Source of the DNA: Longilinea arvoryzae
GTDB taxonomy: Bacteria; Chloroflexota; Anaerolineae; Anaerolineales; Anaerolineaceae
Reading direction: 5' to 3'
DNA: 64,000 nucleotides
Assembly (NCBI RefSeq): GCF_001050235.1
Contig: NZ_DF967972.1
Coordinates: 549,450-613,449, forward strand
Each line of letters starts with the position of its first letter. Positions within the stretch are counted from its first letter, which is position 1. Under the pieces are notes generated by a model that did no database searches, was not told the DNA's origin, and saw only the letters and a list, made by a program, of their open reading frames with translations. A program made the translations under genes and the position numbers. Shown one piece after another: positions 1 through 10,306 of the stretch.

Positions 1-1004
1 ATCGGGCTGTGGGCGGATTGGTGAAACGTGTAAAATCCCTTGATGGGGGCCTGTAATTTCTCGAGATACCCCTTCGCCAGGGCGTAGGAAACGGTGTAAT
101 CGTAAATTCCACTGAAGAAATAGACGGGCAGATCCAACCCGGGCACCTTTTGAGCCAGATCCGTGGCGATGATCTCTTTCCACAGCGAACTGACGCCGGA
201 TTTCGCTTTCGCGCGCCACAGATTGATCTTTTCCGGCAGGGTGTACGCCCGGCAGGCCAGGGAAGCGAAAAAGACCCCCGTGATCACCGATTTCATCGCG
301 CGCGTCGTGCCGATTCCAAGGCTGTGCATGGCGGCGTCGCGCAGGGCCAAATAAGCATCCGGAATGCCGCCCGGCAGGCTGACGGGCGCCGCTTCAAGTT
401 TTCGCGCCATCTTCCGGTTTCCGGCGGTTCTGAACGCCTGAAGCATATAATCGTAGGCCATTTTCTCGGATTGCAACTGATCGACCATCTGAGCCACGCC
501 CAGATAAGCGAAATACAATTCCGGGGCCCTGGCTGCCGCCTGCAAGGCGATGAAGGATCCGCCTGAATGCCCCAGCAGGTAGATCTTTTCTTTGCCGAAG
601 CGCGCGCGCAGGTAATTCGTCACCTCGATCGTATCGCGGATGAACTGTTCAAGGTTGATCGTCTCCGGCGGCAGATCGGCGCGATAGGAGAGTCCCGAGC
701 CGCGCTGTTCCCACCAGACCACGGTGAAATCATCCTCGAGGCGGGTCGGATAATTCCGGGCCAGAAAATATTCCGGCATGCCCCCATGAACATACAACAG
801 CACCGGGTTGGTTGCATCCCTGCCCCGGATGAACAGGCCTTGTTTCGCCCCCTGGATGGTTACAAAGGTTTTTTCCGAAAGGCTGCCGGCCAACGGTTTG
901 CCGCTTTCATCCAGAAAAGGCTCGGGGTTTCCGGGACTGTTTGCCAGGAGAACGCCCAATAAAATCGATAAACACGCCAGGAAAACGCCGAAGACGATCC
1001 ACAT
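1..1004 (-). CDS. alpha/beta hydrolase, 3' end cut by the window
   Basis: The minus strand is open from an ATG at 1004-1002 to the window edge, with an in-frame TAA three codons upstream of that ATG, so the N-terminus is certain and the C-terminus is missing. The protein starts with a hydrophobic segment (about residues 2-21) that could be a signal anchor or signal peptide. Next come an oxyanion-type HGG motif (LLYVHGGMP), a WWEQRGSG segment and the nucleophile elbow GHSGG, all typical of proline-iminopeptidase-like alpha/beta hydrolases. The later acid is probably in the YDYTV segment near the edge; the catalytic His lies outside. The substrate is unknown. It stands alone, with a lipoprotein gene on the same strand behind it. 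Confidence 0.8.
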   Translation of the reverse strand, partial: MWIVFGVFLACLSILLGVLLANSPGNPEPFLDESGKPLAGSLSEKTFVTIQGAKQGLFIRGRDATNPVLLYVHGGMPEYFLARNYPTRLEDDFTVVWWEQRGSGLSYRADLPPETINLEQFIRDTIEVTNYLRARFGKEKIYLLGHSGGSFIALQAAARAPELYFAYLGVAQMVDQLQSEKMAYDYMLQAFRTAGNRKMARKLEAAPVSLPGGIPDAYLALRDAAMHSLGIGTTRAMKSVITGVFFASLACRAYTLPEKINLWRAKAKSGVSSLWKEIIATDLAQKVPGLDLPVYFFSGIYDYTVSYALAKGYLEKLQAPIKGFYTFHQSAHSP

Positions 1005-1184
1005 TCCGCTTTAGCCCTTCGCGCAGCCGAAATTAATCAATATCGCAGGTTCGCCAGCCCAATAACCCCTCAGGCTCATGACAATTCAACGTTTATTCTA
1101 TACCTAATCGGATTTCAGACCTCGCGATCGGCTTCCCGGCAGCGGCTTTCCGCCGGCCGGCCCGGGTCAGTAGAAAGCAAAAGG

Positions 1185-1207
1185 GTGTGTTCGAGGATCG
1201 AACGCGC
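1185..1207 (-). terminator. hairpin after the lipoprotein gene
   Basis: A 10-bp stem (GTGTGTTCGA with TCGAACGCGC, two G-U pairs) closes a GGA loop about 30 nt after the lipoprotein stop. On the minus strand it is followed by CCTTTTG, a weak U-run. Similar TTCGA/TCGAA hairpins recur at 13.28-13.34 kb and, as GTGCGTTC/GAACGCAC, at 26.87 kb. Confidence 0.5.
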
Positions 1208-1237
1208 CCTTTTCGCAGGCGCAAGCTTTGCACCAAA

Positions 1238-1894
1238 TCAGGAAATCTTGACCAACTGGCCGTTCTCCAGGCGGAAAGTCCATGTGGCGCTCTGGCTGGG
1301 GCAGCACATGCCGTCATTGGGTCCCTGCACGCGCATGTTGAGCGTGATCAGGCCGTCCTGGATCGTCCCGGACTCGACCACGACCCGGTCGCCCAACGCC
1401 ACCGTCGAGACATTGCTGGGTTGGCCGTTCAAATTGAGGACCGCCGCCATCTCAATGAAGTGCCCGGTGCCGCCATTCTGGGTGGCAAGGAACACCAGCG
1501 CGTCCCCGGCGCCGTCCGAATTCAAGTCCCCATACAGAACCGTATCCAGCATGCGGGTGGTATACGCCTCAGGCGACTCCTGTGAGGTGGGCGGGGTGCG
1601 GTAATAGATGCCCTCCGTCAGTTGAAACTCGTCCCAATCCGGCGAGGTGTACACGCCGTTGCGAAGAGACTCCACGGAGAGTGCGGCGGGCGTTTGCGGC
1701 GGCGCTGCCGTTGCGGTGTCTGCCGGTGTGGCAGTTGGCGCTGCCGTCAGCGGCGTTTCGGTGGGCGCGGGGGTCGGCGCCATGGCTGTCAGGGTGGCAT
1801 TCACGCGTTCGGTCAGGTCCGGAGTGGGTTGGAACTGCGCCGCGCATGCGGCCAGGACGAGAAGAAAGGGAAGCAGGAAGAGAATCTTTTTCAT
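1238..1894 (-). CDS. small lipoprotein with T/P/A-rich stalk
   Basis: 218 residues. A short lipoprotein signal peptide (MKKILFLLPFLLVLAAC) puts the lipidated Cys at position 17. It is followed by a stalk of about 60 residues rich in Thr, Pro and Ala, a layout common in Chloroflexota surface lipoproteins. The globular part holds an LNSDGAGDALV segment like the FG-GAP/EF-hand-like Ca-binding loops of secreted proteins, and ends with a C-C pair (GMCCPSQS) that could form a disulfide. No enzyme motif is visible. It probably sits on the outer face of the membrane; its function is unknown. Confidence 0.75.
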   Translation of the reverse strand: MKKILFLLPFLLVLAACAAQFQPTPDLTERVNATLTAMAPTPAPTETPLTAAPTATPADTATAAPPQTPAALSVESLRNGVYTSPDWDEFQLTEGIYYRTPPTSQESPEAYTTRMLDTVLYGDLNSDGAGDALVFLATQNGGTGHFIEMAAVLNLNGQPSNVSTVALGDRVVVESGTIQDGLITLNMRVQGPNDGMCCPSQSATWTFRLENGQLVKIS

Positions 1895-2029
1895 GGTTTT
1901 TCCTACAGCTTAAGACGAAAGGCGGCTGAATACGGTTCCGTGATGGATTTTCCCACACTTTTTATTTTCGTGACTCCTTGACAAGCAGGCTCTACTATTG
2001 TCAGTAACTCTGTACAGAATGGGAAAAAA

Positions 2030-2308
2030 ATGACCATTCATACCACCGATACCCAGGCTCGTGATGGGCTGGCAAAATTACGGGATCAAGTGACCCACAA
2101 CCGCGAAGTGGTTGTGATTCAACGCCGCGGTGAAGAAGAAGTTGACATGCTCGCCGCCGCGGAACTGGAAAGCCTGATGGAGACCGCCTATCGGCTGCGC
2201 TCACCGGCCAATGCCGAACGCCTGCTCGCGGCGCCTGGCAGGGCATTGAAAAATGAAGCCCAACCGATAAGCGCGGATGAATTACGGCGCGAGGTCGATC
2301 TTGAGTAA
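2030..2308 (+). CDS. Phd/YefM-family antitoxin
   Basis: 92 residues with the pattern of Phd/YefM antitoxins: an N-terminal DNA-binding part with the segment LAKLRDQVTHNREVVVIQRRG, then a charged helix that would thread into the toxin. A GGGAAAAAA ribosome site lies just upstream. TGACA and TGTCA arms at 1979-2003 form an inverted repeat that could be the autoregulatory operator. The stop overlaps the TTG start of the downstream toxin reading frame by 8 nt, the usual coupling in such modules. The toxin frame is broken, so this antitoxin is now an orphan. Confidence 0.85.
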   Translation: MTIHTTDTQARDGLAKLRDQVTHNREVVVIQRRGEEEVDMLAAAELESLMETAYRLRSPANAERLLAAPGRALKNEAQPISADELRREVDLE

Positions 2309-2568
2309 AAAAACGCATACGGCCGTATTCCAGCCGGAGCTCATCGAAGATCTGCGTTGCCGGGTGGAAACAGACCGTAAGCTTGCCATGCGGGCATTCG
2401 ACCTCATCGAGGCCATTCTGCGAGAACCTTTCGAGTGAACCGGCAAACCCGAACCCTTAAATATCTGACTCGGGGGCCTGGTCAAGAAGGCTGACCCCGG
2501 AGCATCGCATCGTCTACCTGGTGCGCAACGATCGAATCGATTTCCTGCAGGCGCGTTACCATTATTAG
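2301..2568 (+). pseudogene. degraded YoeB/Txe-type mRNA interferase toxin
   Basis: Reading from TTG 2301, the N-terminal half is intact and toxin-like (LIEDLRCRVETDRKLAMRAFDLIEAILREPFE). An in-frame TGA follows. The conserved continuation GKPEPL-YLTRG, then WSRRLTPEHRIVYLVRND and the C-terminal ARYHY, is still readable, but only across two frameshifts, one near 2460 and one near 2474. The family normally reads straight through FEGIGKPEPLK...W-S-R-R-I...H-R-L-V-Y and ends in an R-Y-H-Y signature. One stop plus two indels make a sequencing artefact unlikely; this is a decayed toxin. Confidence 0.85.
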
Positions 2569-2590
2569 GCCTGCTGTGCCTAGATCAATA

Positions 2591-2622
2591 CGCCCCGCCC
2601 ATGGATTGAGCGGGGCGTTGAT
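2591..2622 (+). terminator. Rho-independent terminator after the toxin remnant
   Basis: An 8-bp GC stem (CGCCCCGC/GCGGGGCG) with an 11-nt loop is followed by TTGATTTTT on the plus strand. It ends the antitoxin/toxin transcript and faces the 3' end of katG. Confidence 0.75.
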
Positions 2623-2701
2623 TTTTGAACTCAGGAGCACACCCCGAGCCGGAACCTGTCAGCGCTTCTGCGATGCAGCCCTGGCAGGCGTTTCGCGGCG
2701 A

Positions 2702-4921
<2,220 letters not shown>

Positions 4922-4968
4922 TCAGCGAATTGCCGCTGCCAATAAATGACATCCTTGATCGTTTAGCT

Positions 4969-4983
4969 AAATAATAATTATAG
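4969..4983 (-). promoter_or_regulatory. PerR/Fur-family operator candidate upstream of katG
   Basis: The 11-bp palindromic core ATAATAATTAT at 4971-4981 matches the inner part of the PerR consensus (ATAATnATTAT) at every fixed position; the outer two bases on each side match less well. It lies in the only AT-rich patch upstream of katG. PerR control of katG is well established in other bacteria. Whether this organism has PerR cannot be seen here. Confidence 0.4.
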
Positions 4984-5217
4984 GCCATTCGCGGAGTTAA
5001 ATCCACATCCCCCGGCCACAAAAGAATTCTTTCAGCCAATCGCCGGTGATGCGCTGCCCGGTCCTGCCCGGGAGGATTTCAGGCGCGCCGGCGAGTCGTT
5101 CAGGCCCTTGCCCGCCAGAAATTGCGGCAGGCACTACTCGACGCGCGCTGCGCGGGTTTGGGATTGTTTGGGCGCGGAAAAATACAGCAGGCAGGCCCTT
5201 TGCCGGGCCGCCCGGCC

Positions 5218-5640
5218 TCAGCCCGCCGCCTTCTTCACCAGCGCGACGATGCGGGCCTCATCAGCGGGCGTCAATGCCTTCAGCGCGAAGGCCACCGGCC
5301 ACAGGGCGCCGTCGTCGAGCCTGGCCGCGTCGCTGAAGCCGAGCGTGGCGTAGCGCGTCTTGAACTTCTGCGCGCTCTGGAAAAAGCAGACGATCCTGCC
5401 GTCCCTGGCATAGGCGGGCATGCCGTACCAGGTTTTTGGCGCGAGCGGCGGTGCGCTGGCCTGGATGAGCTCGTGCAGCCGCATGGCCATGCTGCGTTCC
5501 GGCTCAGGCAGCTCGGCGATTTTGGCGAGCACCGCGCTTTCGCCGTCCTCCTTTTCCTTTTCGGCTTTCAGCTCCCGGGCGCGCTCCTTCATTGCAGCGC
5601 GTTCCCCGGCCGTGAATCCGGCGTTTTTAGTGGCGCTCAT
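5218..5640 (-). CDS. DUF1801 family protein
   Basis: 140 residues from the ATG at 5640, chosen because GGGAG sits 7 nt upstream. The frame stays open further upstream but without a ribosome site. A Lys/Glu-rich helical N-terminus is followed by the compact DUF1801 fold with the signatures [27 protein letters not shown] and LDDGALWP. Related proteins include the Bacillus iron chaperone Fra (YdhG); a general function is not known. A paralogue with the same signatures lies at 32.3-32.8 kb next to a MarR-family regulator. Here the gene has a clear promoter with a Fur-like box and a palindrome. Confidence 0.85.
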   Translation of the reverse strand: MSATKNAGFTAGERAAMKERARELKAEKEKEDGESAVLAKIAELPEPERSMAMRLHELIQASAPPLAPKTWYGMPAYARDGRIVCFFQSAQKFKTRYATLGFSDAARLDDGALWPVAFALKALTPADEARIVALVKKAAG

Positions 5641-5669
5641 GGAAAACTCCCTGTGATTGTTCGAATGCG

Positions 5670-5743
5670 TGTCCCGCGGGACAACCTGGAAGGAAGTATA
5701 GCGCGCGCGGATTAAAATATCAACAAAATGGATAATGATTGTC
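5670..5743 (-). promoter_or_regulatory. promoter of the DUF1801 gene with two operator-like sites
   Basis: On the minus strand TTGATA (5723-5718) and TATACT (5700-5695) are spaced by 17 nt, a near-consensus sigma-70 promoter. A Fur/PerR-like half palindrome (GATAATGATTGTC) at 5731-5743 abuts the -35 box. A perfect 14-bp palindrome, TGTCCCGCGGGACA, lies at 5670-5683, just after the expected transcription start. Both could be repressor sites. Confidence 0.6.
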
Positions 5744-5767
5744 GTGGAAAAGGAGGAGGAGGAACAA

Positions 5768-5868
5768 TCGAACGCGCCCTCCGTGGATGGAGAACGCGTC
5801 AAAGTTTCGATCAAACCAATGCACCCCGACCGGAATTTACAACCGACGATACGATTCGGCGCGGCGAG
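5768..5868 (-). repeat. leftmost copy of the tail-terminator module (degenerate)
   Basis: A hairpin-like block (GAACGCGCCCTCC...GGAGAACGCGTC) is followed on the plus strand by GACCGGAATTTAC and then CGACGATACGATTCGGCGCGG. The second and third pieces align with the DUF35-tail part of the intergenic module (CCGGCCGGAATTTAT and CATCCGACTCGGTCCGCGC). It lies just beyond the 3' end of the restriction-modification gene, where such a module is expected. Confidence 0.5.
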
Positions 5869-5948
5869 ATGTCTAGATTAATTCCTAACGATCAGGTTCA
5901 GCCAAACGCGGGACGAAACATGTTGGTTTGCCCCCATTATCAGGCGCA

Positions 5949-8900
5949 TTACAAATACTTTTGCATCACCGCCTGCCGCCGTGCCGGGGCAGAGGCAATA
6001 ACAGCGTAAGTAGATTGAAGCAAGGCTTGTTTGCGGGTTATCTCTTCGACAACATTATCCAATTCATTCTCTTGAGGAACGCGAACCTGTAAATTTCGCA
6101 TCTTTTCCCACGATGTTCTTGGTAATTGTTGTCCACTTACTGTAGCAAGAACTTTTCGATTGAATTCTTCCGTTAACAAATAATGCTTCAGGTAAATTCC
6201 ATTCCGTGAATCCTTCATGCGTAACACAAGAATATCTGTAGAACAGACACCTTCCTGTTGCGCCAGATAGACTTTATTCAGGTTTGGGCGTAATTTGCCG
6301 TAGAGAATGTCCCCTGATTTGAAAACTGACTTGGCGCTCTTGATAGTTGAGCAATCAGTGAGCGGGTTTCCAACCAATTCGCCTGTATCGCTTTCTATAT
6401 TCTCCAGCCCAACATAAAATATATCGCCCTGTTGGATAAATGGATCAATACGGTCATCCACTAGCAACACAAGGTCATCAAGCCGCTTGAACATCGAAGA
6501 ACGGTGAACCTGTATCAGAATTTCTTGCTCAAGTTTGGGAATCACCCCTTCCGCCTGCTCCACTTCCGCGTCAATCGCCTGACACGCCGCCACAATTTGC
6601 GCCTGCACGTCCATCGGCGGAATTGGAATAGCAAAATTTTGAATAGTCGTTGTATTTATCTCTTTGTATTTCGTTCCGGCAGGCACAAGATCTTCAAGCA
6701 AATGACGATGTTGCTCAAAGAAGTAATACAGGTATTCTGGATTCAAGGCAGAAGGGACACAAACAAAACTCTTGAAACCTTGATTAGTGGTTAATTCCTT
6801 CTTGGTGATTGCTACTCTTCCGATGGTGGCACGAGTAGATAACACAACGGCATTTTCAGGAATCAAAGTGGCATTACTGTTTTCAAGCCCTACTTGGTTA
6901 ATCTTTCTAACAGTATCATAGAGATTCTTTTGTTTCATATCCTCCAAAGTTACCCAGAGAATATTACCATTCCAATACGATTGAATAGCAGTATCAGGTG
7001 TGCCACCATTAATGATTTGTTGGATAATTCTCTTGTCGCTCAATTTATACATTTGCCATCTACTATGCACCTGCGCGATTGCCTTCTTCGACGTAAGAGA
7101 AACCTGCTTATCGAAACTTACGCGGCTGAAGTTGAGCAGGTCCACCAAAGGGGTAAACGTGGCATATGGCTGAAGGGCATCGGGGACGCTAACTGTCTGC
7201 CCCATAAAGTTTTGGCGTATGAGCGTGCTGATTTTTTCAGGATTGTCGCGGTTCTGCGGGTCAAAGAGTGGGGTTTCGATGAAATCGATAGCGCCTCTGA
7301 GATACTTTATGCCTTCCTGCCCCTTGGCAGCACTCCATTCGTAGCCCATAAATCTTTTCATTTCTTCCGTGCTCTGTGGACTGCGCGCCACAAGCACCGG
7401 GCAGGGCTGGGCATAGGCAAGTGCGAAGTAATATACCTTTTCGCGCTCGATGGCGCGTACATAATCTATAAAACGCTTATCTAGTTCGGCTTGTTGTTCA
7501 GCCTGGCTTTTTTGCTGGAAGAATCTCTTCTTCTTGAGAGCTTTCACTTCGCTGCTGTTTTCAAAGACGCGGCGACATTCTTTGAAAATATCGGTATCTA
7601 AAAGCTTTTGGCTGGGGTTTGATTGCAGGAGTGTTTTGTAATCATCCAGTAGAACGCCGATATGTTCACAATAGGCGAGCAAAAAGTGGACATCGGCAAA
7701 TACTCCATCTTTCCTTGTATCGTTGTCAAACCATGCATTTACGCGGATGCGGCAATGGTCGGCAGGCGCGGGGTTATCGTCCTTGCGGCGAAGGAATAGC
7801 GTCACAGTATTGGTACCGGTTTTGCCAAATGTGCCACTGCCCAATTCCACAAGAGCAATGATATCGAACTGCTGTAAAAGAATCTCGCGCACACGGGTAT
7901 AGACGCTGGCAGCATTGGAAAGAATGGATGACGGCATGATGATGGCCGCCACACCGCTCGGCGCAAGCAACTGCCGGGCGCGTTCCACGAAAAAGGCTTC
8001 AATGGCATTGTTGGTTGAAAAACTTTTGGGGTCAATGATCTCGATGAGCCCATAGTGGTCGCGTTCGGCTTCGGGAAGTGTTTCCAAAAAGCCCTTGACG
8101 CTGTAGGGTGGGTTAGAGACCAACAAGGCGAATTTGCCTTCGGAGACGTCGGGGTGATGCGCCAGTGCATCGGCATATATAATATTGATCTCATCCTGGT
8201 TGTACATAAACGCCGACACTTTGGCGACTTTGGATAGGCGGTATTCTTTCTCTATACCGTAGAACTGGCGGTAAAAAACGCTTACATCTTGCACCTGGCG
8301 CAAGCCGCGTAATTGGGATGCCATCTCGGTTAAAAAGTGACCTGCACCGCAGGCATAGTCAATTACTTTGGGCGGATTCTTTCCATCGCTGAAAACAGTT
8401 TCCAAAGGCAATGAAAGTACGATAAACCGCGTCACCGGCAAGGGGGTGAAAAACTGTCCTTCTGTCTGCTTGAAGCCTTGATCGAGGAAAAACTCGAACA
8501 TGTCTCCCAGAAATTGATTTTGCTGATTACCATTTAAGTGGATATCTTGAAGCATCCGCGTAATTTTGAGTAAAATTGCCGCATTCTGGTAAAAGAGTTG
8601 TTCGTTGTGAACATCTAGAAAAGAAAAATCATTATTGGTGAAATATTTCTGCTGGCGGAAGTAATCCAAAATTTTCTCGCGAGTGGCGTCGGGGTCGTTC
8701 TTGAAGAATTTAAAGGCATCATTGATGGTTTGGTTGTCAATGTAGGTTACGTCTTCCTTGAGAAACTCGCGCATTCCATCGCGGTGCAGACGTTGCAGAC
8801 GGTCAATCAGGTCAAAGTAGGTATCGAAAGCAATTCCGCGCCAGTAAAACTGCAAATCATTGGGGTTGTGTTTCTCGTCGACAATTTTGCATAGAAACAG

Positions 8901-9725
8901 ATTGACCAATTTATCGAAGGCGTTTTCGCGTCCCGAAACGTTGTGTTGGCGCAGGATAGTTGCAAATTCATGGTATTTGGGCTGGATATCCGCTTCGGTG
9001 ACGACTTGCAGATCAGCAACAGTGTATTTAGCTTTGCCAATTTGGTAGGGTTGAACATCCTGCTCGAAAATGCCGCGCGTGGCGTAATCACTCTCATAAG
9101 TACGCTTCCAGGTTTCGTATAGCTCTTTAGCACTATCGGCATCGCGATAGGTTAACGGTTTTTCCACCGCTTTGCGCTTGAGAATATCATTGTTATCGCG
9201 CATGGCAACGATATGACTAGCATACTTTAGCGCGCCGTCTTCCAGCCCTGAGGCATATAAGCAAAGGTATTGTGTACTACGTTCTTGGTGGGCATAAGTG
9301 AACAATTGCCCTTTGCCGTTCAGGGTGTCTTTCCAGGCATCATCAAATTCGCCACCCCATGTCTTGCATTCGATGATGAGCAACGCCTTTCTGTCATTGT
9401 CGCGAACAAGAATATCTGCTCGCCCGCCGCTTAGACCGTGCCCAACTTGCCAGCGTGGTTCAAGTTCGATGTGTTGTGGCTTATAGCCTTTATCGAATAA
9501 GCGATAAACGCACTCAAAAACGACAAAGTTCTCGTTCGACTTGAAATTGCACGTTTGCCGCTCATTAATTTTCAAGCCTTTATCTTCGGGGTAAGTCAAT
9601 TCCTGCTTATCAAAATCCACCCGCAGATAGGCATCTCCCGCAGGGAAATGTTTGTAAAACACATTACCTGTCTGCGAGAAACCAAGTTGAAAGAGTAAAT
9701 CTTTGATGTTCGCTGTTGTAATCAT
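5949..9725 (-). CDS. single-polypeptide restriction-modification enzyme (nuclease + N6-adenine methylase + two target-recognition domains)
   Basis: 1258 residues. Residues 97-125 hold a PD-(D/E)XK nuclease centre (G-R-A-D104, then IIE119-C-K121). A helical linker follows, then a gamma-type N6-adenine methyltransferase with QFFTP (about 424), the AdoMet loop DYACGAGHF (456-464) and catalytic NPPY (538-541). The C-terminal third holds two HsdS-like target-recognition halves, each with a conserved helix (for example IPIPPMDVQAQIVAACQAID and the closing VEEITRKQALL). Cutting, methylation and DNA recognition are thus in one chain, as in type IIG or fused type I M-S enzymes; no helicase domain is seen. 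The target would be an asymmetric or bipartite site. It is AT-richer than the core genes and sits at the island edge. Confidence 0.9.
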   Translation of the reverse strand: MITTANIKDLLFQLGFSQTGNVFYKHFPAGDAYLRVDFDKQELTYPEDKGLKINERQTCNFKSNENFVVFECVYRLFDKGYKPQHIELEPRWQVGHGLSGGRADILVRDNDRKALLIIECKTWGGEFDDAWKDTLNGKGQLFTYAHQERSTQYLCLYASGLEDGALKYASHIVAMRDNNDILKRKAVEKPLTYRDADSAKELYETWKRTYESDYATRGIFEQDVQPYQIGKAKYTVADLQVVTEADIQPKYHEFATILRQHNVSGRENAFDKLVNLFLCKIVDEKHNPNDLQFYWRGIAFDTYFDLIDRLQRLHRDGMREFLKEDVTYIDNQTINDAFKFFKNDPDATREKILDYFRQQKYFTNNDFSFLDVHNEQLFYQNAAILLKITRMLQDIHLNGNQQNQFLGDMFEFFLDQGFKQTEGQFFTPLPVTRFIVLSLPLETVFSDGKNPPKVIDYACGAGHFLTEMASQLRGLRQVQDVSVFYRQFYGIEKEYRLSKVAKVSAFMYNQDEINIIYADALAHHPDVSEGKFALLVSNPPYSVKGFLETLPEAERDHYGLIEIIDPKSFSTNNAIEAFFVERARQLLAPSGVAAIIMPSSILSNAASVYTRVREILLQQFDIIALVELGSGTFGKTGTNTVTLFLRRKDDNPAPADHCRIRVNAWFDNDTRKDGVFADVHFLLAYCEHIGVLLDDYKTLLQSNPSQKLLDTDIFKECRRVFENSSEVKALKKKRFFQQKSQAEQQAELDKRFIDYVRAIEREKVYYFALAYAQPCPVLVARSPQSTEEMKRFMGYEWSAAKGQEGIKYLRGAIDFIETPLFDPQNRDNPEKISTLIRQNFMGQTVSVPDALQPYATFTPLVDLLNFSRVSFDKQVSLTSKKAIAQVHSRWQMYKLSDKRIIQQIINGGTPDTAIQSYWNGNILWVTLEDMKQKNLYDTVRKINQVGLENSNATLIPENAVVLSTRATIGRVAITKKELTTNQGFKSFVCVPSALNPEYLYYFFEQHRHLLEDLVPAGTKYKEINTTTIQNFAIPIPPMDVQAQIVAACQAIDAEVEQAEGVIPKLEQEILIQVHRSSMFKRLDDLVLLVDDRIDPFIQQGDIFYVGLENIESDTGELVGNPLTDCSTIKSAKSVFKSGDILYGKLRPNLNKVYLAQQEGVCSTDILVLRMKDSRNGIYLKHYLLTEEFNRKVLATVSGQQLPRTSWEKMRNLQVRVPQENELDNVVEEITRKQALLQSTYAVIASAPARRQAVMQKYL

Positions 9726-10306
9726 CTTGTGTAATATTTTACCGCGTTGTAGTCCCTGAAAATGCGATCAACTATTAATTATACGGAATTATGATTCGCT
9801 GCAATATGCCGTATAACTTTACTCATTGGCGCTTATTTTTCCAAACCATTCAAGCACAATCCAATCGTATATAAAAATATATATCAAGGATTATATGCCG
9901 CGAACTTACATAAGTGATCGAACAGTTCAAAACCCAGAAAGCTGTTAGATCAGTTTTGTGACACTATCCCAAATAAGTATCACTGATATTCCTGATAATT
10001 ACAAATCAAAAGCGTCCTCAAATTCAGGAAGGCGCTCCATCATTCAAGCTTTATCTTTTCAGGCTCAAAACCGGCTGGATCCTTCACCCGTCTATTCGTT
10101 TCCTCCCTCTTCGTGGACTCTAAAATACTCCGTCCGGCGGACTTTAAAAATCCGCCGGGTGCACTTCCCCCCAATTCGGCCCGGCCAAGGCCTGCAATGT
10201 AATTAGGCCTTGTTCAACTCGATGACGTAGGAGATAATCCCCACTAGTTTCCCACGCGAAATTCGAAAGACGTCGCAACCGGCGGACGGGGGGGGTTATC
10301 GCCCCG
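9726..10306 (-). repeat. intergenic module upstream of the restriction gene (promoter, shared block, hairpin, tail)
   Basis: No gene is seen in this 581-bp gap. A minus-strand promoter reads into the restriction gene: TTGCAG (9804-9799), 15 nt, TATAAT (9783-9778). Positions 9845-9950 align well with 26410-26520 upstream of the other modification operon, including CCATTCAAGCA, TATATATCA and CAAAACCC-GAAAGCTGTT. A terminator-type hairpin at 10011-10036 (AGCGTCCT...AGGAAGGCGCT) and a DUF35-like tail (CTCAAAACCGGCTGG) at 10063-10078 follow. A second perfect hairpin, CCGGCGGA/TCCGCCGG, lies at 10134-10158. Confidence 0.7.
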
